A stretch of DNA of 64,000 nt from MED-G105 sp038522945 (GTDB lineage: Bacteria; Pseudomonadota; Alphaproteobacteria; Caulobacterales; Parvularculaceae). Position numbers and translations under genes: made by a program. Positions within the stretch are counted from its first letter, which is position 1; each line of letters starts with the position of its first letter. The notes beneath the pieces are model-generated. The model was not told where the DNA came from and searched no databases. It saw only the letters and a list, made by a program, of their open reading frames with translations. The DNA is taken from NCBI GenBank assembly GCA_038522945.1, contig JBCBJV010000003.1:124001-188000 (forward strand). The letters are read 5' to 3'. Shown piece after piece: positions 35,176 through 44,471 of the stretch.

Positions 35176-36176
35176 GACCTGCTTTGCTCGCCCATGTGCT
35201 GACCAGTAAATTTTGCGATCATCTTCCCTTATATCGCCAGTCCGGCATTTACGCCCGTGAAGGCGTGTAGCTGTCGGAATCAACCCTTGTGGATTGGGTG
35301 AAGCGTTCAACAGAGCTGATGGCGCCGCTCGTTGACGCGATCGGCGAACACGCCATGGGCGGCGATACGCTTCATGCGGATGATACCCCGATAAAAGTGC
35401 TCGCGCCGGGAACCGGCAGAACCAAAACCGGCAGGCTTTGGGTTTATCTTCGCAATGAAGGCGACTGGAATGGACCGGCCCCGCCGGCGGCGCTTTATCG
35501 CTACTCGCCGGATCGAAAAGGCAGGCGACCGCGCGATCATCTTAAATCCTATTCGGGCTTCATGCATGCGGACGGTTATGCTGGGTTCGAGGAACTTTAT
35601 CGCGGCGGCAAGATAACGGAAGTGGCGTGTCTTGCTCATGCGCGTCGGAAATTCTTCGACATTCATGCCGCCAATGCTTCTCCCATTGCGCGAGAGGCCT
35701 TGGAACGCATCGCCAAACTTTATGGTGTCGAAAAGCAAGCACGTGGCCAGTCGCCAGAAGACCGTGCTGCAATCAGAATGGAGCATGCAACGCCGCTTTT
35801 CGATGAACTGGAGCAGTGGTTGAAGGCGCAATTACCGGCGCTGTCGGGCAAATCGGCGCTTGCCAGTGCGATCCGCTATTGTCTCACGCGCATGAAACGG
35901 CTGCGCGTTTGTCTTGGTGATGGACGCCTGGAAATCGACAACAATCATGCAGAGAGATCCATGCGATGCATCGCTCTGGGGCGCAAAAATTATCTCTTTG
36001 CCGGCTCAGACGCGGGCGGCGAACGCGCTGCCGCCGCCTATACTCTCATTGAGACCGCCAAGCTCAACGGCCTTGATCCACAGGCCTATTTAAGCACTGT
36101 CTTGAGCCGCATCGCCGCCCATCCGGTCAACAAAATCGGCGAATTTCTTCCCTGGAATATTGAGCTAAACTCTTAA
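35166..36176 (+). pseudogene. truncated IS66-family transposase TnpC
   Basis: The C-terminal two thirds of an IS66 DDE transposase. Upstream homology starts at GKPGPALLAHVL (35166) and includes LPLYRQSGIYAREGV, but is cut by an in-frame TAG at 35268-35270. A long open part follows from 35289 (VDWVKRSTELMAPLVDAIG ... DDTPIKVLAPG ... HADGYAGFEELY ... LAHARRKFFDIH ... DNNHAERSMR ... ALGRKNYLFAGSDAGG). DDTP, HADGY and NNHAER are catalytic landmarks. The N-terminus and the tnpA/tnpB genes are missing, so it is not mobile by itself. It inserted into, or recombined with, the recombinase remnant. Confidence 0.85.
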
Positions 36177-36182
36177 AAAGAG

Positions 36183-36201
36183 AAGTGCATCGGGCGCTTA
36201 C
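36183..36201. repeat. right terminal inverted repeat of the IS66 remnant
   Basis: Read inward on the minus strand, the sequence begins GTAAGCGCCCGATGCAC, which fits the GTAAGCG start of IS66-family terminal repeats. It ends 25 nt after the transposase stop. The left end is not present. Confidence 0.7.
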
Positions 36202-36410
36202 CTCGCTCGGGTTCTGACCTGCCGGAAAATGGACATCCACAACGGAAGGATTGTGGCGCGGTGCTTTGATGAGCAGGGCAGGGAGATCAATCGCCAGATG
36301 CTCGAAAGCAATGTATTGCGGCGACGGACACATCAGCCCTGCAGTTCGGACTTGCGGACGGCGCCTGGGTGGGAAACAATCAACGCCGAGAACAGAACAG
36401 GTGAACCTTA
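36202..36410. other. 209-bp region between IS66 end and amidohydrolase
   Basis: A 60-codon frame (36229-36411, MDIHNGRIVARCFDEQGREI...) is open on the plus strand but has no domain I recognise. It may be the torn end of a gene cut by the IS. AGGTG just before 36411 may serve as a weak Shine-Dalgarno for the next gene. Confidence 0.3.
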
Positions 36411-37805
36411 ATGATCCGCACACTAATGAAGGCGTTGATCAGCATCATAGCTACAACATCGGCCAGCTTCGCCGATGAAATTCCGAACCTGCCTGAAGAC
36501 TTCTTGGCCCACCCTGATGGCTCTTTTCTGCTGCAAAATGTGCGGGTCCTTGATGGGACCAGCGATGCGGCCTTAGAGGGTGTGCACATCTTGATCTCCG
36601 ATGGGAAGATCGAAGCCATTGGTCAACGGATCAGTGTTCCAGACGATGCTACGGTGATCAACCTTGAGGGGCATACGGTCCTTCCCGGCCTCATCCACCT
36701 CCACGATCATTTCGGTTACATGAGCAGCCCGTTTCGCGGCTATGATTTCATCATTTTGGATCCACACCCCTTCTCCATTCCGAAATTGCAGCTCAGCGTC
36801 GGGGTGACGACCATCCGGACAGCAGGTTCCGATGCCGTCATCTTAGATGGACAGCTCGCCAAAATGATCGATGCAGGAGAGGCTGTCGGTCCACGGACAT
36901 TTGTCACGAGTGCCATCCTCGAAGGACCAGACGTGCCTATCCTCCTTTACGCGGAAACCGCGGAAGAAGGTCGCGCCCTTGTTCGTTCGCAGCTTCCTTT
37001 CAACGTCAGCTCTATTAAAGTCTATGCGGGCATGGGGCACGAAGCGATGCAAGCCGTGATCGACGAGGCCCACAAGCATGGTCTTCATGTCGCGGGACAT
37101 CTGGGCAAGGTCTCCTGTGCCGAAGCATCCGAAATGGGGATCGACACGATCGAGCACGCGCTTGAATCTTGCTCCAGCGACTTTCCATCCCGGACCGATA
37201 GGGAAAACCCCTTCCGATTGAGTGAGCAGTTAGGCGAGGCCGATAGCCTCATCCGGACGCTGATCAAAAATGGTACTGTGCTCGTGACCACCCCAAGTGG
37301 CGGTCGGCGGGCCAACCACTCTGAAGAGGCACGGTCCGTCTTCGCCATTGAGCAACGTGTAGCCTTCGAAAAGATCGGCGTGGAGGAGGGCAATCGCTCC
37401 GAGAGCGGAAACCCGCTATATATCCTTTCCCAAAAGGATGAGGCCCGAAAATTCGAACGCCGCTTTAGAGACGCAGGCGGACGGTTGTTGATGGGTGCCG
37501 ACGCGATGTATCTCCCGATCATCCCGGGTTATTCGAACCAAGACATTATGGTGGAACTCGCCGATTGGCATGACCCGTTCGATGTCATCCGAATGGCAAC
37601 ATCAGACGCAGCGGACTTTTTGGGCATTGGCGGGGAGACTGGGCGAATTGCCGGAGGTTTCACCGCTGACCTTCTTATCGTCGAAGGTGCCCCGGATCTC
37701 AATATGACGGACATTCGGCGGACGAAGCTCGTGTTCCAAAGGGGCCGCGCCTACGATCCCCTATTGTTGCGCGCCGCAACCGTAGGCCGGGTCGGCCTCG
37801 ACTAG
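36411..37805 (+). CDS. exported metal-dependent amidohydrolase
   Basis: A 464-aa amidohydrolase-superfamily enzyme of the imidazolonepropionase/Xaa-Pro dipeptidase-like branch. A short signal peptide (ALISIIATTSASFA) precedes it. Metal-binding residues are H98-x-H100 in IHLHDHFGY, a probable carboxylated Lys in SSIKVYAG, His in VAGHLGK and in IEHALES, and Asp in LLMGADAMY. The C-terminal SDAADFLGI...GRIAGGFTADLLIVEG is the family's beta-sandwich return. It should hydrolyse amide, ester or lactone bonds in the periplasm. The substrate is unknown; the peptide- or mycotoxin-lactone-hydrolysing relatives have similar layouts. Confidence 0.87.
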   Translation: MIRTLMKALISIIATTSASFADEIPNLPEDFLAHPDGSFLLQNVRVLDGTSDAALEGVHILISDGKIEAIGQRISVPDDATVINLEGHTVLPGLIHLHDHFGYMSSPFRGYDFIILDPHPFSIPKLQLSVGVTTIRTAGSDAVILDGQLAKMIDAGEAVGPRTFVTSAILEGPDVPILLYAETAEEGRALVRSQLPFNVSSIKVYAGMGHEAMQAVIDEAHKHGLHVAGHLGKVSCAEASEMGIDTIEHALESCSSDFPSRTDRENPFRLSEQLGEADSLIRTLIKNGTVLVTTPSGGRRANHSEEARSVFAIEQRVAFEKIGVEEGNRSESGNPLYILSQKDEARKFERRFRDAGGRLLMGADAMYLPIIPGYSNQDIMVELADWHDPFDVIRMATSDAADFLGIGGETGRIAGGFTADLLIVEGAPDLNMTDIRRTKLVFQRGRAYDPLLLRAATVGRVGLD

Positions 37806-37928
37806 GGTCCATACTCAATCAGAAAGACCGGGTTTGATCCCTTGCAGTCGGTGGTCAAGCTCGTCGCAAGTGACTTAAGTCGCCCGATACTGTTGAAAAA
37901 CGGCGGGTCAAAGCGGTCGAACTCTGAT

Positions 37929-38105
37929 TCACTCATCTTTGTGCTGATCGAGGGGATGTGCGATGATGGGTCGGTTGGAGGCTTCAAAACTGGTATATAA
38001 ACCGTCTAAATAGTCAGCGGTTTGTGCCTCGCCGAAATTGTCGTCTGTATAGTAAATAATCTCATTGATAGCCGCGATAGCTCGCTGGCTGAGTTTATAG
38101 GTCAT
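37929..38105 (-). pseudogene. truncated ParE/RelE-type toxin
   Basis: A 58-codon frame too short for the usual listing. MTYKLSQRAIAAINEIIYYT and DDNFGEAQTADYLDGLYTSF match the first 40 residues of ParE-family toxins, which are about 95-100 aa. After SFE the sequence changes and stops, so the RNA- or gyrase-targeting C-terminal strands are gone. A separate short frame (37802-37936) continues in another phase without resemblance to ParE. It lies 17 nt after the antitoxin-like gene on the same strand, the normal antitoxin-toxin order. Probably inactive. Confidence 0.65.
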
Positions 38106-38122
38106 ATTGTGATCTTAAAGAC

Positions 38123-38341
38123 CTATGAAACGCGACTAGCCCGCGCTTTTGCGATACGTTCAGCGGCGGTTTCATGTGGTGCAAAACCGCTCTGAAATCC
38201 GGCTTCTTCGTCAGCTTCAACAATCGCCATCTTCTCAGCATCGCTAAGAGCGTTCCATTCTGCCACTTCGGCATCGGTTGGAAATGCTTTTGACTTCGCG
38301 GATGTCAGTTGGTGCCGTGTAATTTCATCAATCTGGGTCAT
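38123..38341 (-). CDS. antitoxin-like protein
   Basis: A 72-aa acidic protein. Its middle (DAEVAEWNALSDAEKMAIVE) and tail (AAERIAKARASRV) resemble the alpha-helical antitoxins that accompany alphaproteobacterial ParE toxins. It is directly upstream of the ParE remnant, consistent with a former type II toxin-antitoxin operon. ATG 38341 is taken rather than the longer frame from 38512, because the extra residues have a different composition. The DNA-binding part is not obvious, so the assignment rests largely on the neighbour. Confidence 0.55.
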   Translation of the reverse strand: MTQIDEITRHQLTSAKSKAFPTDAEVAEWNALSDAEKMAIVEADEEAGFQSGFAPHETAAERIAKARASRVS

Positions 38342-38529
38342 GCCGTGACTATACCACAGATTTATTAAATTCCACCCGCTCCGCTTCCGGCCGAACAACG
38401 TGCGTGGCGGCCAGAAATCTCGAAAATAATAAATAGCACTGAATGAGATAGTTCTCATTCTCTCCCGCCGTGCATGGCGCGGTCTTTGCACAACCGGAAG
38501 GAGAAGGAGCACTAACCTTAGAGGCCACT

Positions 38530-38763
38530 ATGGACGAAGAAGAAAAGATGTATCGAGCACTACAAAAACTAGCCCGCCATTACGGCTGGTCTGTGCGAAT
38601 AAACACCCGCAAAGACGCGGCGATTGAAGGTGAACCGTTTCTACTTGTCAGTCCCAACAAAGACGTTGTTTTCAAGGGACGCCTAAACCGAGTAATCAAT
38701 ATACTGCGCGCTAGTTTGCCAGTCAGTCACGACGAATTTCGTCGTTTTCAGTTTACTGGCTAG
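38530..38763 (+). CDS. small hypothetical protein
   Basis: A 77-aa protein (MDEEEKMYRALQKLARHYGW ... FKGRLNRVINILRASLPVS) with an acidic start and basic middle. No family recognised. ATG 38530 is preceded by GAGG at about 7 nt; the frame is open back to 38470 without a better start. It precedes an AraC gene by 111 bp on the same strand. Confidence 0.45.
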   Translation: MDEEEKMYRALQKLARHYGWSVRINTRKDAAIEGEPFLLVSPNKDVVFKGRLNRVINILRASLPVSHDEFRRFQFTG

Positions 38764-38874
38764 TCGGCCTCACCAGCCGCTATCAGCGATCCAGCCGTTT
38801 GGCCCAAATTCAGAAATGGAATAAGGTATATCAGTTTTACGTATACAGAGTTACATCACGAGCGAGCTCATATC

Positions 38875-39888
38875 ATGACTGCTGTCGGACGCATGCCAGT
38901 AGCGTTTATTAAGGACCTACTCAAACTCGCGACTCGAGAGGCCATTACTTTTGAGGAATTGCTCAATGAAGCGGGTATCCCGCAGGATACGTTGCACTCA
39001 CGCAAGATGCTGACATTCACCGAATGCCTCCAGTTGCTCCTCACGAATATACAAATGAGAGATGACGAAGGGCACGGTCTTGGCGCTGAACCAATGAAGA
39101 GCGGTTTTTTTGAGTTATCCGCCCGATTGGCGATGCATGAGGATACAGTCGGAGAGGCCCTAAAAACAATTCTTGATTATTACAATATCGCCCGTAGCGA
39201 TTTAAAGTGTGCCTATCGCGAGAGTGACGGGTTTGCTTATGTCGGTGTCAAAAGTACGATTAACAAACGCAAAAGCGCATACTTTTCTGAGGAAAACGCC
39301 TTAATTGCCTTTCACATATTTACTTGTTGGTTCGTCGATGCCGATTTTCCGATCGAGCGCGTTTCTTTAAGGCGAAAAAGATATGCACCCGAAGATGATA
39401 TCCATGGTTTCTTAGCCGCACCGGTTTTTTTTGATGAAGACGCTTGTGAATTACGCTTCAGCGCAAAAGTTATGAACTGGCCGCGCCGGCAAAACTACGA
39501 ACCAGACATCCTACAACAGATTGTTGCCCGCTTGCTGCGGCGCCGATATGAAGGCATCGACGGCTTCGATAACAAGGGTGCACTCAATATCCGAATCCGT
39601 CGTATATTGCAGATACGGTTGCAAAGCGCAAACCAAATTGCCGCTAGGCTCGGTATCAGCGAAACAGTGTTGCGGCGCAAACTTGTCGATGAGGGGGTAT
39701 CGTTTTCCGAAATACGAACCCAAGTTCTAATGGAACGCGCACAGTTTTTGCTTATGTACACCGCTCTTCCAGTTGATGAGATTGCCGATGATTTGGGCTA
39801 TTCGGAGGCGTCAAGCTTTGCGCGTGCGTTTCGTCGTCAGTTCAAAATTCCACCCGGCGAGTATCGCAAAATCAATAGTTCCTTTTAG
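38875..39888 (+). CDS. AraC-family regulator with arabinose-binding-like domain
   Basis: A 337-aa soluble regulator. The N-terminal 190 residues resemble the AraC_binding_2/Arabinose_bd domain (LTFTECLQLLL ... FELSARLAMHEDTVGEALKTILDYYN) of the OruR/VirF-like branch. The C-terminal helix-turn-helix pair is QIAARLGISETVLRRKLVDEG and IADDLGYSEASSFARAFRRQF. It sits 142 bp upstream of a TonB-dependent receptor gene in the same direction, followed by a serine hydrolase, and is their likely regulator. No membrane segments, unlike the AraC proteins at 3432 and 23333. Confidence 0.88.
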   Translation: MTAVGRMPVAFIKDLLKLATREAITFEELLNEAGIPQDTLHSRKMLTFTECLQLLLTNIQMRDDEGHGLGAEPMKSGFFELSARLAMHEDTVGEALKTILDYYNIARSDLKCAYRESDGFAYVGVKSTINKRKSAYFSEENALIAFHIFTCWFVDADFPIERVSLRRKRYAPEDDIHGFLAAPVFFDEDACELRFSAKVMNWPRRQNYEPDILQQIVARLLRRRYEGIDGFDNKGALNIRIRRILQIRLQSANQIAARLGISETVLRRKLVDEGVSFSEIRTQVLMERAQFLLMYTALPVDEIADDLGYSEASSFARAFRRQFKIPPGEYRKINSSF

Positions 39889-40030
39889 TCAAAACTCGCC
39901 TAACGACCGAAAATGTCAATTATGATGCATTGAAAGTGTCATGGTCGAAAACCGCTATTTTGTCTATTTGCAAACAAAATTAGGCGGTAAAATTAAAAAA
40001 AGATTTTCGCCAAGCAACCGGGAGGCGGAA

Positions 40031-42424
40031 ATGTCAATTAAGCCACTTAAGATAAAACGCGTCACAGCCAGCGCTGTTTGTGCGCTGTCAACAGCCATGC
40101 CAGCTATGGCACAAACGGGCGATGATGATGAAGCGTCAACTCTAACCCAAGATATTATCGTTGTAACGGCCCGGTTCCGAGAAGAGAGCGTCCAGGACCT
40201 CGGAGCCAGTATCTCCGCTATTTCGGGGGATGATATAGCCCGCGAGGGGATTACCGATTTTGATGACATTGCTCGGCGTACAGTCGGACTGGATCTGATT
40301 GATCGCGGCCCTAACCAAAATGACCCGAGCATTCGCGGCGTCTCTAATGGTGTCCTCCCGACTTTGAGTGATAATGGCGGCGTTAGCCCCCTCATTAGTC
40401 AGTTCTTGGATGAAATTCCGGTTGCGGCGTCTACTGGCAGTCAGCGAGATTATAATTATTTCGATTTTGAACGCGTTGAAGTTTTGCGTGGTCCACAACC
40501 GACATTATTCGGTGAGGGATCAGTGGGCGGCACAATTCGATACTTTACGAAAAGTCCTGACCTTGATGGTGGCACGATAAATGACAGTATAATCAAATCA
40601 GGGGTCTCCTTCACAGATGGCGGCGGTGTTAATTACAGCGTATCAGCAGCGTCCAGCCTAATTCTCGTACCCGATGTCCTCGGTATACGTGGCGTTATCA
40701 ACTACCGGGATGATGACGGTTTCATCGACAACCCTATTCTCGGACAAGAAGATATCAACACGTATGAGTCATTGAGCGGGCGTGCCGTTGTTTTGTACGA
40801 GCCAACAGATCAGTTCTCCGCGCGCCTTACAGCCTTTATTGGCCGTGATGATCTGGGTGAGAATAATTTCGTGACGCCGTTTTTACCGCCAGCGACGTTA
40901 TTGCCAGCGGAGTCACTGCAATCATTTGTACCTACTGACGGGTTTACAGAGGATGACTTCACGCTCATCAGCGGAAGGCTGACTTATGATTTTGGTAATA
41001 TCGAGGCCACATCGATCACCGGCTTTTACAGCCGCAATAGAAATTTCACGTCATTCGAACCGCTGACAGCGGCGGCGTTCGGCGCCTTTTTGCCGGCGCC
41101 ATTGTCCGTATCTCAAGAATTCTTATCTGACGATAGAAACATCACGCAAGAGTTTCGATTTGTTTCAAAATTCGATGGCCCATTAAACTTTGTCAGCGGA
41201 TTTTTCTTCCAGGATACCGCGCTCGATCTCAGCATAAACTCTTCCGCGCCGGAGTTTGGCGACTTTGTCGTTATGCCGGCAGGTAGTGACACACTCATTG
41301 TTGAGGAAACGCTGATTGATACCCGGCAGTTTTCGGGCTTTGTCGAATTGACTTATGATCTGACGGATCGCCTTCGTCTGATTGGGGGCGTTCGTTTTGT
41401 CAATGAACGGATTACATCGGAGACGCTGGCATCACAGGCGCCGTTTGGTGGCGGACCATTTGCAATTGAACCACCTTTCGTGGCTCTTGATACGGCTGGT
41501 TTGGTTGTGGCTTCCGGATTACCGCTGGCTGAAACATTTACCCTTAATCGCTTCTTACCGCGCGGTGTCATCGAGTTTAAAGCAACCGATGATATCTTGC
41601 TTTACGCCAGCGCATCTACCGGGGTGCGCAATGGTGGTTTGAACCCCGCGTCGTCTTCATTTTCAATCGCATCAGCGGCGGCAGCAGTCGACCCCGCTGC
41701 ATTTTTGCCTGCATTTGCGGCGGCGCGGACGTTTGATGAAGACGACGTTCTTACTTTTGAAGGGGGTGTTAAAGCATCGCTTTTTGGTTGGGCGTTGACC
41801 TCCAATAGCTCAGTGTACTTCACTTCCTTCGACGGTCAACAAGTTCAGTCTGCGTCACCATTGTTGTTCGCAACAAACGGGCCTGACGTTGAAATATTTG
41901 GGATCGAACAAGAGATTTTCTGGAAACCAAATGATTACCTGTCCCTATTCTTATCTGGAGCCTATACGGACGCAACCTTTACTGAAGACGCCTTGATTGT
42001 TCCCGCTGCAGCAGCGTTTGGCTTTGAGGCAGATATTCTCGACGGCAGCCGGACTGCGAACACACCTGAATTTTCATTCTCAGCGGGCGCCGATGTAAAA
42101 TACCCTCTTGGTGACTCTGGCTTGTCCTTAATCGGCAATACAAGCTTCCAGTTTATTGATGAACGGTTTTCAACGGTTCAAAATTTCCCGTCATCCCTAC
42201 TGGAACCGCTGACAATATTGAATTTTCGCCTCGGCTTTGAACATGATAATTGGTCAATCGTCGGCTATGTGAACAACCTAACCAATGACCTGGAATTCCA
42301 ATCTCTTGACGGCAATCCAGGGTTACCGGTTCTTGCAGCAGACGGCGCATTGGACATTATTCCGCTGCTTGGAAGTGTGAACCGGCCAAGAACTTTTGGT
42401 TTTGAAGCCACGGTTAGGTTTTAA
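40031..42424 (+). CDS. TonB-dependent receptor
   Basis: A 797-aa outer-membrane receptor. The signal peptide ends in AMPAMAQ, then comes a TonB box (DIIVVTAR), a plug domain (SVQDLGASISAISGDDI ... VEVLRGPQPTLFGEGSVGGTI), a 22-strand barrel and a terminal RPRTFGFEATVRF with the C-terminal Phe needed for outer-membrane insertion. ATG 40031 is chosen for its GGGAGGCGGAA Shine-Dalgarno; the frame is open back to 39941. Together with the downstream hydrolase and the AraC gene it looks like a small uptake locus. Codon use and lower GC resemble the hydrolase after it. Ligand unknown. Confidence 0.93.
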   Translation: MSIKPLKIKRVTASAVCALSTAMPAMAQTGDDDEASTLTQDIIVVTARFREESVQDLGASISAISGDDIAREGITDFDDIARRTVGLDLIDRGPNQNDPSIRGVSNGVLPTLSDNGGVSPLISQFLDEIPVAASTGSQRDYNYFDFERVEVLRGPQPTLFGEGSVGGTIRYFTKSPDLDGGTINDSIIKSGVSFTDGGGVNYSVSAASSLILVPDVLGIRGVINYRDDDGFIDNPILGQEDINTYESLSGRAVVLYEPTDQFSARLTAFIGRDDLGENNFVTPFLPPATLLPAESLQSFVPTDGFTEDDFTLISGRLTYDFGNIEATSITGFYSRNRNFTSFEPLTAAAFGAFLPAPLSVSQEFLSDDRNITQEFRFVSKFDGPLNFVSGFFFQDTALDLSINSSAPEFGDFVVMPAGSDTLIVEETLIDTRQFSGFVELTYDLTDRLRLIGGVRFVNERITSETLASQAPFGGGPFAIEPPFVALDTAGLVVASGLPLAETFTLNRFLPRGVIEFKATDDILLYASASTGVRNGGLNPASSSFSIASAAAAVDPAAFLPAFAAARTFDEDDVLTFEGGVKASLFGWALTSNSSVYFTSFDGQQVQSASPLLFATNGPDVEIFGIEQEIFWKPNDYLSLFLSGAYTDATFTEDALIVPAAAAFGFEADILDGSRTANTPEFSFSAGADVKYPLGDSGLSLIGNTSFQFIDERFSTVQNFPSSLLEPLTILNFRLGFEHDNWSIVGYVNNLTNDLEFQSLDGNPGLPVLAADGALDIIPLLGSVNRPRTFGFEATVRF

Positions 42425-42489
42425 GCAACTGAAAAAAATTTAAATCGAGATAAGTCTCATTAAGCCGAGCGGACACAGGATTAATGACA

Positions 42490-43659
42490 ATGGAAAACGC
42501 CATACTTGCTGACAATAAAGTCGAGCCGATCATCAACGGATTTTGCGCACCCCAGTTTGCGGCTATTAAGAATGCTTTTATCAAGAATTTTCAGGATGAT
42601 GGAGAGATTGGCGCGAGCGTCTCGATATGTCATGGAGATGAAATCCTTGTCCATCTTTGGGGCGGCCTTGCTAATGTGGAACAAGAAATTCCATGGGCTG
42701 AAAATAGCATGGTCAATGTGTGGTCAACAACGAAAGGCGTCACAGCGGCCTGTGTCGCCCGCGCTGTTGAGCTGGGCCATTTCCAATACACAGACCTGGT
42801 TTCGCACTACTGGCCTGAGTTTACCGGCAACGGTCTGGAAAATGTAACGATTGCTGGTCTGCTATCGCATCAGGCGGGGCTTTGCGGTTTCGCAGCGCCT
42901 GTTGACGTCACCATATTTTATGATCTGGATCGCGCTGCAGAAACATTAATCGCGCAAGAGCCATTTTGGTCGCCAGGAACCAAATCAGGATATCATGCCA
43001 TGACGTCAGGCTTTTTGATATCATCGCTTATGAAAAGAACGGTGGGCGTTTCCTTGAAGGAATTTGTTCGCCGGGAGTTATGTGTTCAATTAAACCTGGA
43101 TTTGAGCATTGGCCTGGAGGATGACGCGCTGGAACGTGTGGCTCAGATCTATCCGCCAACCGATTTTACCAGCAGTTCGATGTTCGAAATGGAGTTAGAT
43201 AAGGTTCAGCAAGCAACCTTGTCGAACCCAATTTTGGATCCAAATGTTGCAAACACACCCGAATGGCGCGCTGCAGAAATTCCTGCCGCGAATGGACATG
43301 CAACCACGCCTGCGCTTGCCAAACTTTATGCGGGCGTTGCCGGCGATGGGACAATCGCAGGTGCGGACTTTGTCGGTACAAGCACACGGTCATCTGCGAT
43401 TTCATCTCAAATTGTTGGTACTGATGCAGTCTTAACATTTCCAATGGATTGGGCTTGCGGATTTTTACGCAGCGGGCCGCTAAACATTTATGGACCTGAT
43501 CCAGACGCATTTGGTCATACCGGATGGGGCGGATCCTTTGCGATGGGACACCCTGGAAAGGGTTATGGCCTCGCCTACACGCCCAATAAAATGGGTACGG
43601 AAATTTTAAATGACCCCCGCAGCGTTAACATCGTCAATGCATATTACGAATGCATCTAG
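42490..43659 (+). CDS. serine hydrolase, family VIII esterase / beta-lactamase fold
   Basis: A 389-aa hydrolase of the EstB/family VIII carboxylesterase type with the class C beta-lactamase fold. The nucleophile is Ser79 in S-T-T-K. The second motif SGYHAMTSG keeps the Tyr, and FGHTGWGGS is the third motif region. There is no signal peptide, so it acts in the cytoplasm. AGGA at 42477-42480 is at proper distance from ATG 42490; an ATG at 42484 is too close. It follows the TonB receptor by 60 bp and may cleave an ester imported through it. The serine hydrolase at 27028 is a secreted relative in a similar locus. Confidence 0.87.
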   Translation: MENAILADNKVEPIINGFCAPQFAAIKNAFIKNFQDDGEIGASVSICHGDEILVHLWGGLANVEQEIPWAENSMVNVWSTTKGVTAACVARAVELGHFQYTDLVSHYWPEFTGNGLENVTIAGLLSHQAGLCGFAAPVDVTIFYDLDRAAETLIAQEPFWSPGTKSGYHAMTSGFLISSLMKRTVGVSLKEFVRRELCVQLNLDLSIGLEDDALERVAQIYPPTDFTSSSMFEMELDKVQQATLSNPILDPNVANTPEWRAAEIPAANGHATTPALAKLYAGVAGDGTIAGADFVGTSTRSSAISSQIVGTDAVLTFPMDWACGFLRSGPLNIYGPDPDAFGHTGWGGSFAMGHPGKGYGLAYTPNKMGTEILNDPRSVNIVNAYYECI

Positions 43660-43719
43660 AGTTTAGCGCTGATAGGGCATCATCATCCGCGACAGTGACA
43701 ACGCCTAACATACTACACC

Positions 43720-43833
43720 TCATTTAAATTGCCTTAAGTTGGCAGCGAGACAACTATATGCATTCGCTCGTCGTATAGCCTCTTTCTTGAACTCTGCGCT
43801 GTACCGCTTGTAAGGCTTGCGTTTCGTCGTCAA
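43720..43833 (-). pseudogene. IS3-family OrfA remnant
   Basis: A 37-codon frame starting at TTG 43831-43833 with GGAGG upstream. KRKPYKRYSAEFKKEAIRRA is the N-terminus of IS3-family OrfA. After RRANA the sequence is unrelated and stops, so the element is broken near 43750. The terminal inverted repeat 35 bp upstream belongs to it. Confidence 0.75.
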
Positions 43834-43867
43834 ACACCTCCTGGGAGACAATACTCCCTTTCCTAGG

Positions 43868-43892
43868 TGTCCACGAAATTAGGGAAAGACCA
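43868..43892. repeat. IS3-type terminal inverted repeat
   Basis: Read inward on the minus strand it starts TGGTCTTTCCCTAATTTCG, which matches the TG-starting ends of IS3-family elements. It lies just before the OrfA remnant in the correct orientation. No matching right end was found nearby. Confidence 0.6.
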
Positions 43893-43980
43893 CATTGCTG
43901 TCGTGCGGCCTTTAAAACGCGTTGTCATCTTCTGGCGAGACTTCGCCGTCCTCGTCGTAACCGTCCGGCCATGACCGCCG

Positions 43981-44061
43981 TTAGCTTGCGGGCTCAAACT
44001 TCCACGGCAGGAGTTCGTCGATTTTGTTTATGGGGTGATCAGCGATGCGGGTGACGAAACC
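43981..44061 (-). pseudogene. IS66 TnpC C-terminal remnant
   Basis: The minus strand reads VTRIADHPINKIDELLPWKF and ends EPAS-stop at 43981. This is the standard C-terminus of IS66 transposases (compare ADHKITRLDELMPWHY in the element at 48777). About 27 codons survive; both flanks are other IS fragments. Confidence 0.8.
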
Positions 44062-44080
44062 CCGGTGGCGCAGCCAGTTT

Positions 44081-44428
44081 TTATGTAACCATGAGATCAC
44101 TTTCGATGGAAGGCCGATCCAGCCTCCCCACAGCGGAGGCTGGATCGGCCGCCTGGAGTGTTTCTGGCGCTGGCGGTCTGTATCGTAGCGACGAGTGCGG
44201 ACGGATCGTGTTGTATTGTCTTCGCCAGTGCTCGATGACGATTTTGGCCTCCATTAAATTGTTGAACAGTTCAACGTTCAGGCATTCGTCTCTCAGCCTA
44301 CCGTTGAAGGACTCATTGTATCCGTTCTCCCACGGACTTCCTGGTTCGATGTAGAGCGTCTTCGCGCCGACCTTTGCGGACCACTCCCTGATAGCAGCCG
44401 TGCCTAAAGCGGGAGTGTCGCAGTTGCA
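44081..44428 (-). pseudogene. IS3-family OrfB C-terminal remnant
   Basis: The minus strand encodes the end of an IS3 integrase: REWSAKVGAKTLYIEPGSPW, ENGYNESFNGRLRDE, EHWRRQYNTIRPHSSLRYRP, then a stop at 44081. The Glu in YNESFNG is the third DDE residue. The first two acidic residues and OrfA are absent. A perfect 16-bp hairpin lies in its last codons (44112-44150). Confidence 0.85.
44112..44150. repeat. perfect 16-bp-stem hairpin
   Basis: GGCCGATCCAGCCTCC (44112-44127) and GGAGGCTGGATCGGCC (44135-44150) are perfect inverted arms around a 7-nt loop (ccacagc). It lies at the 3' end of the OrfB remnant. There is no T tract on either side, so a structural or duplication origin is more likely than termination. 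Confidence 0.75.
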
Positions 44429-44471
44429 TTGACGTCGTTGTAGAGGATAGAGCCTACCATGACGTGGCGGG

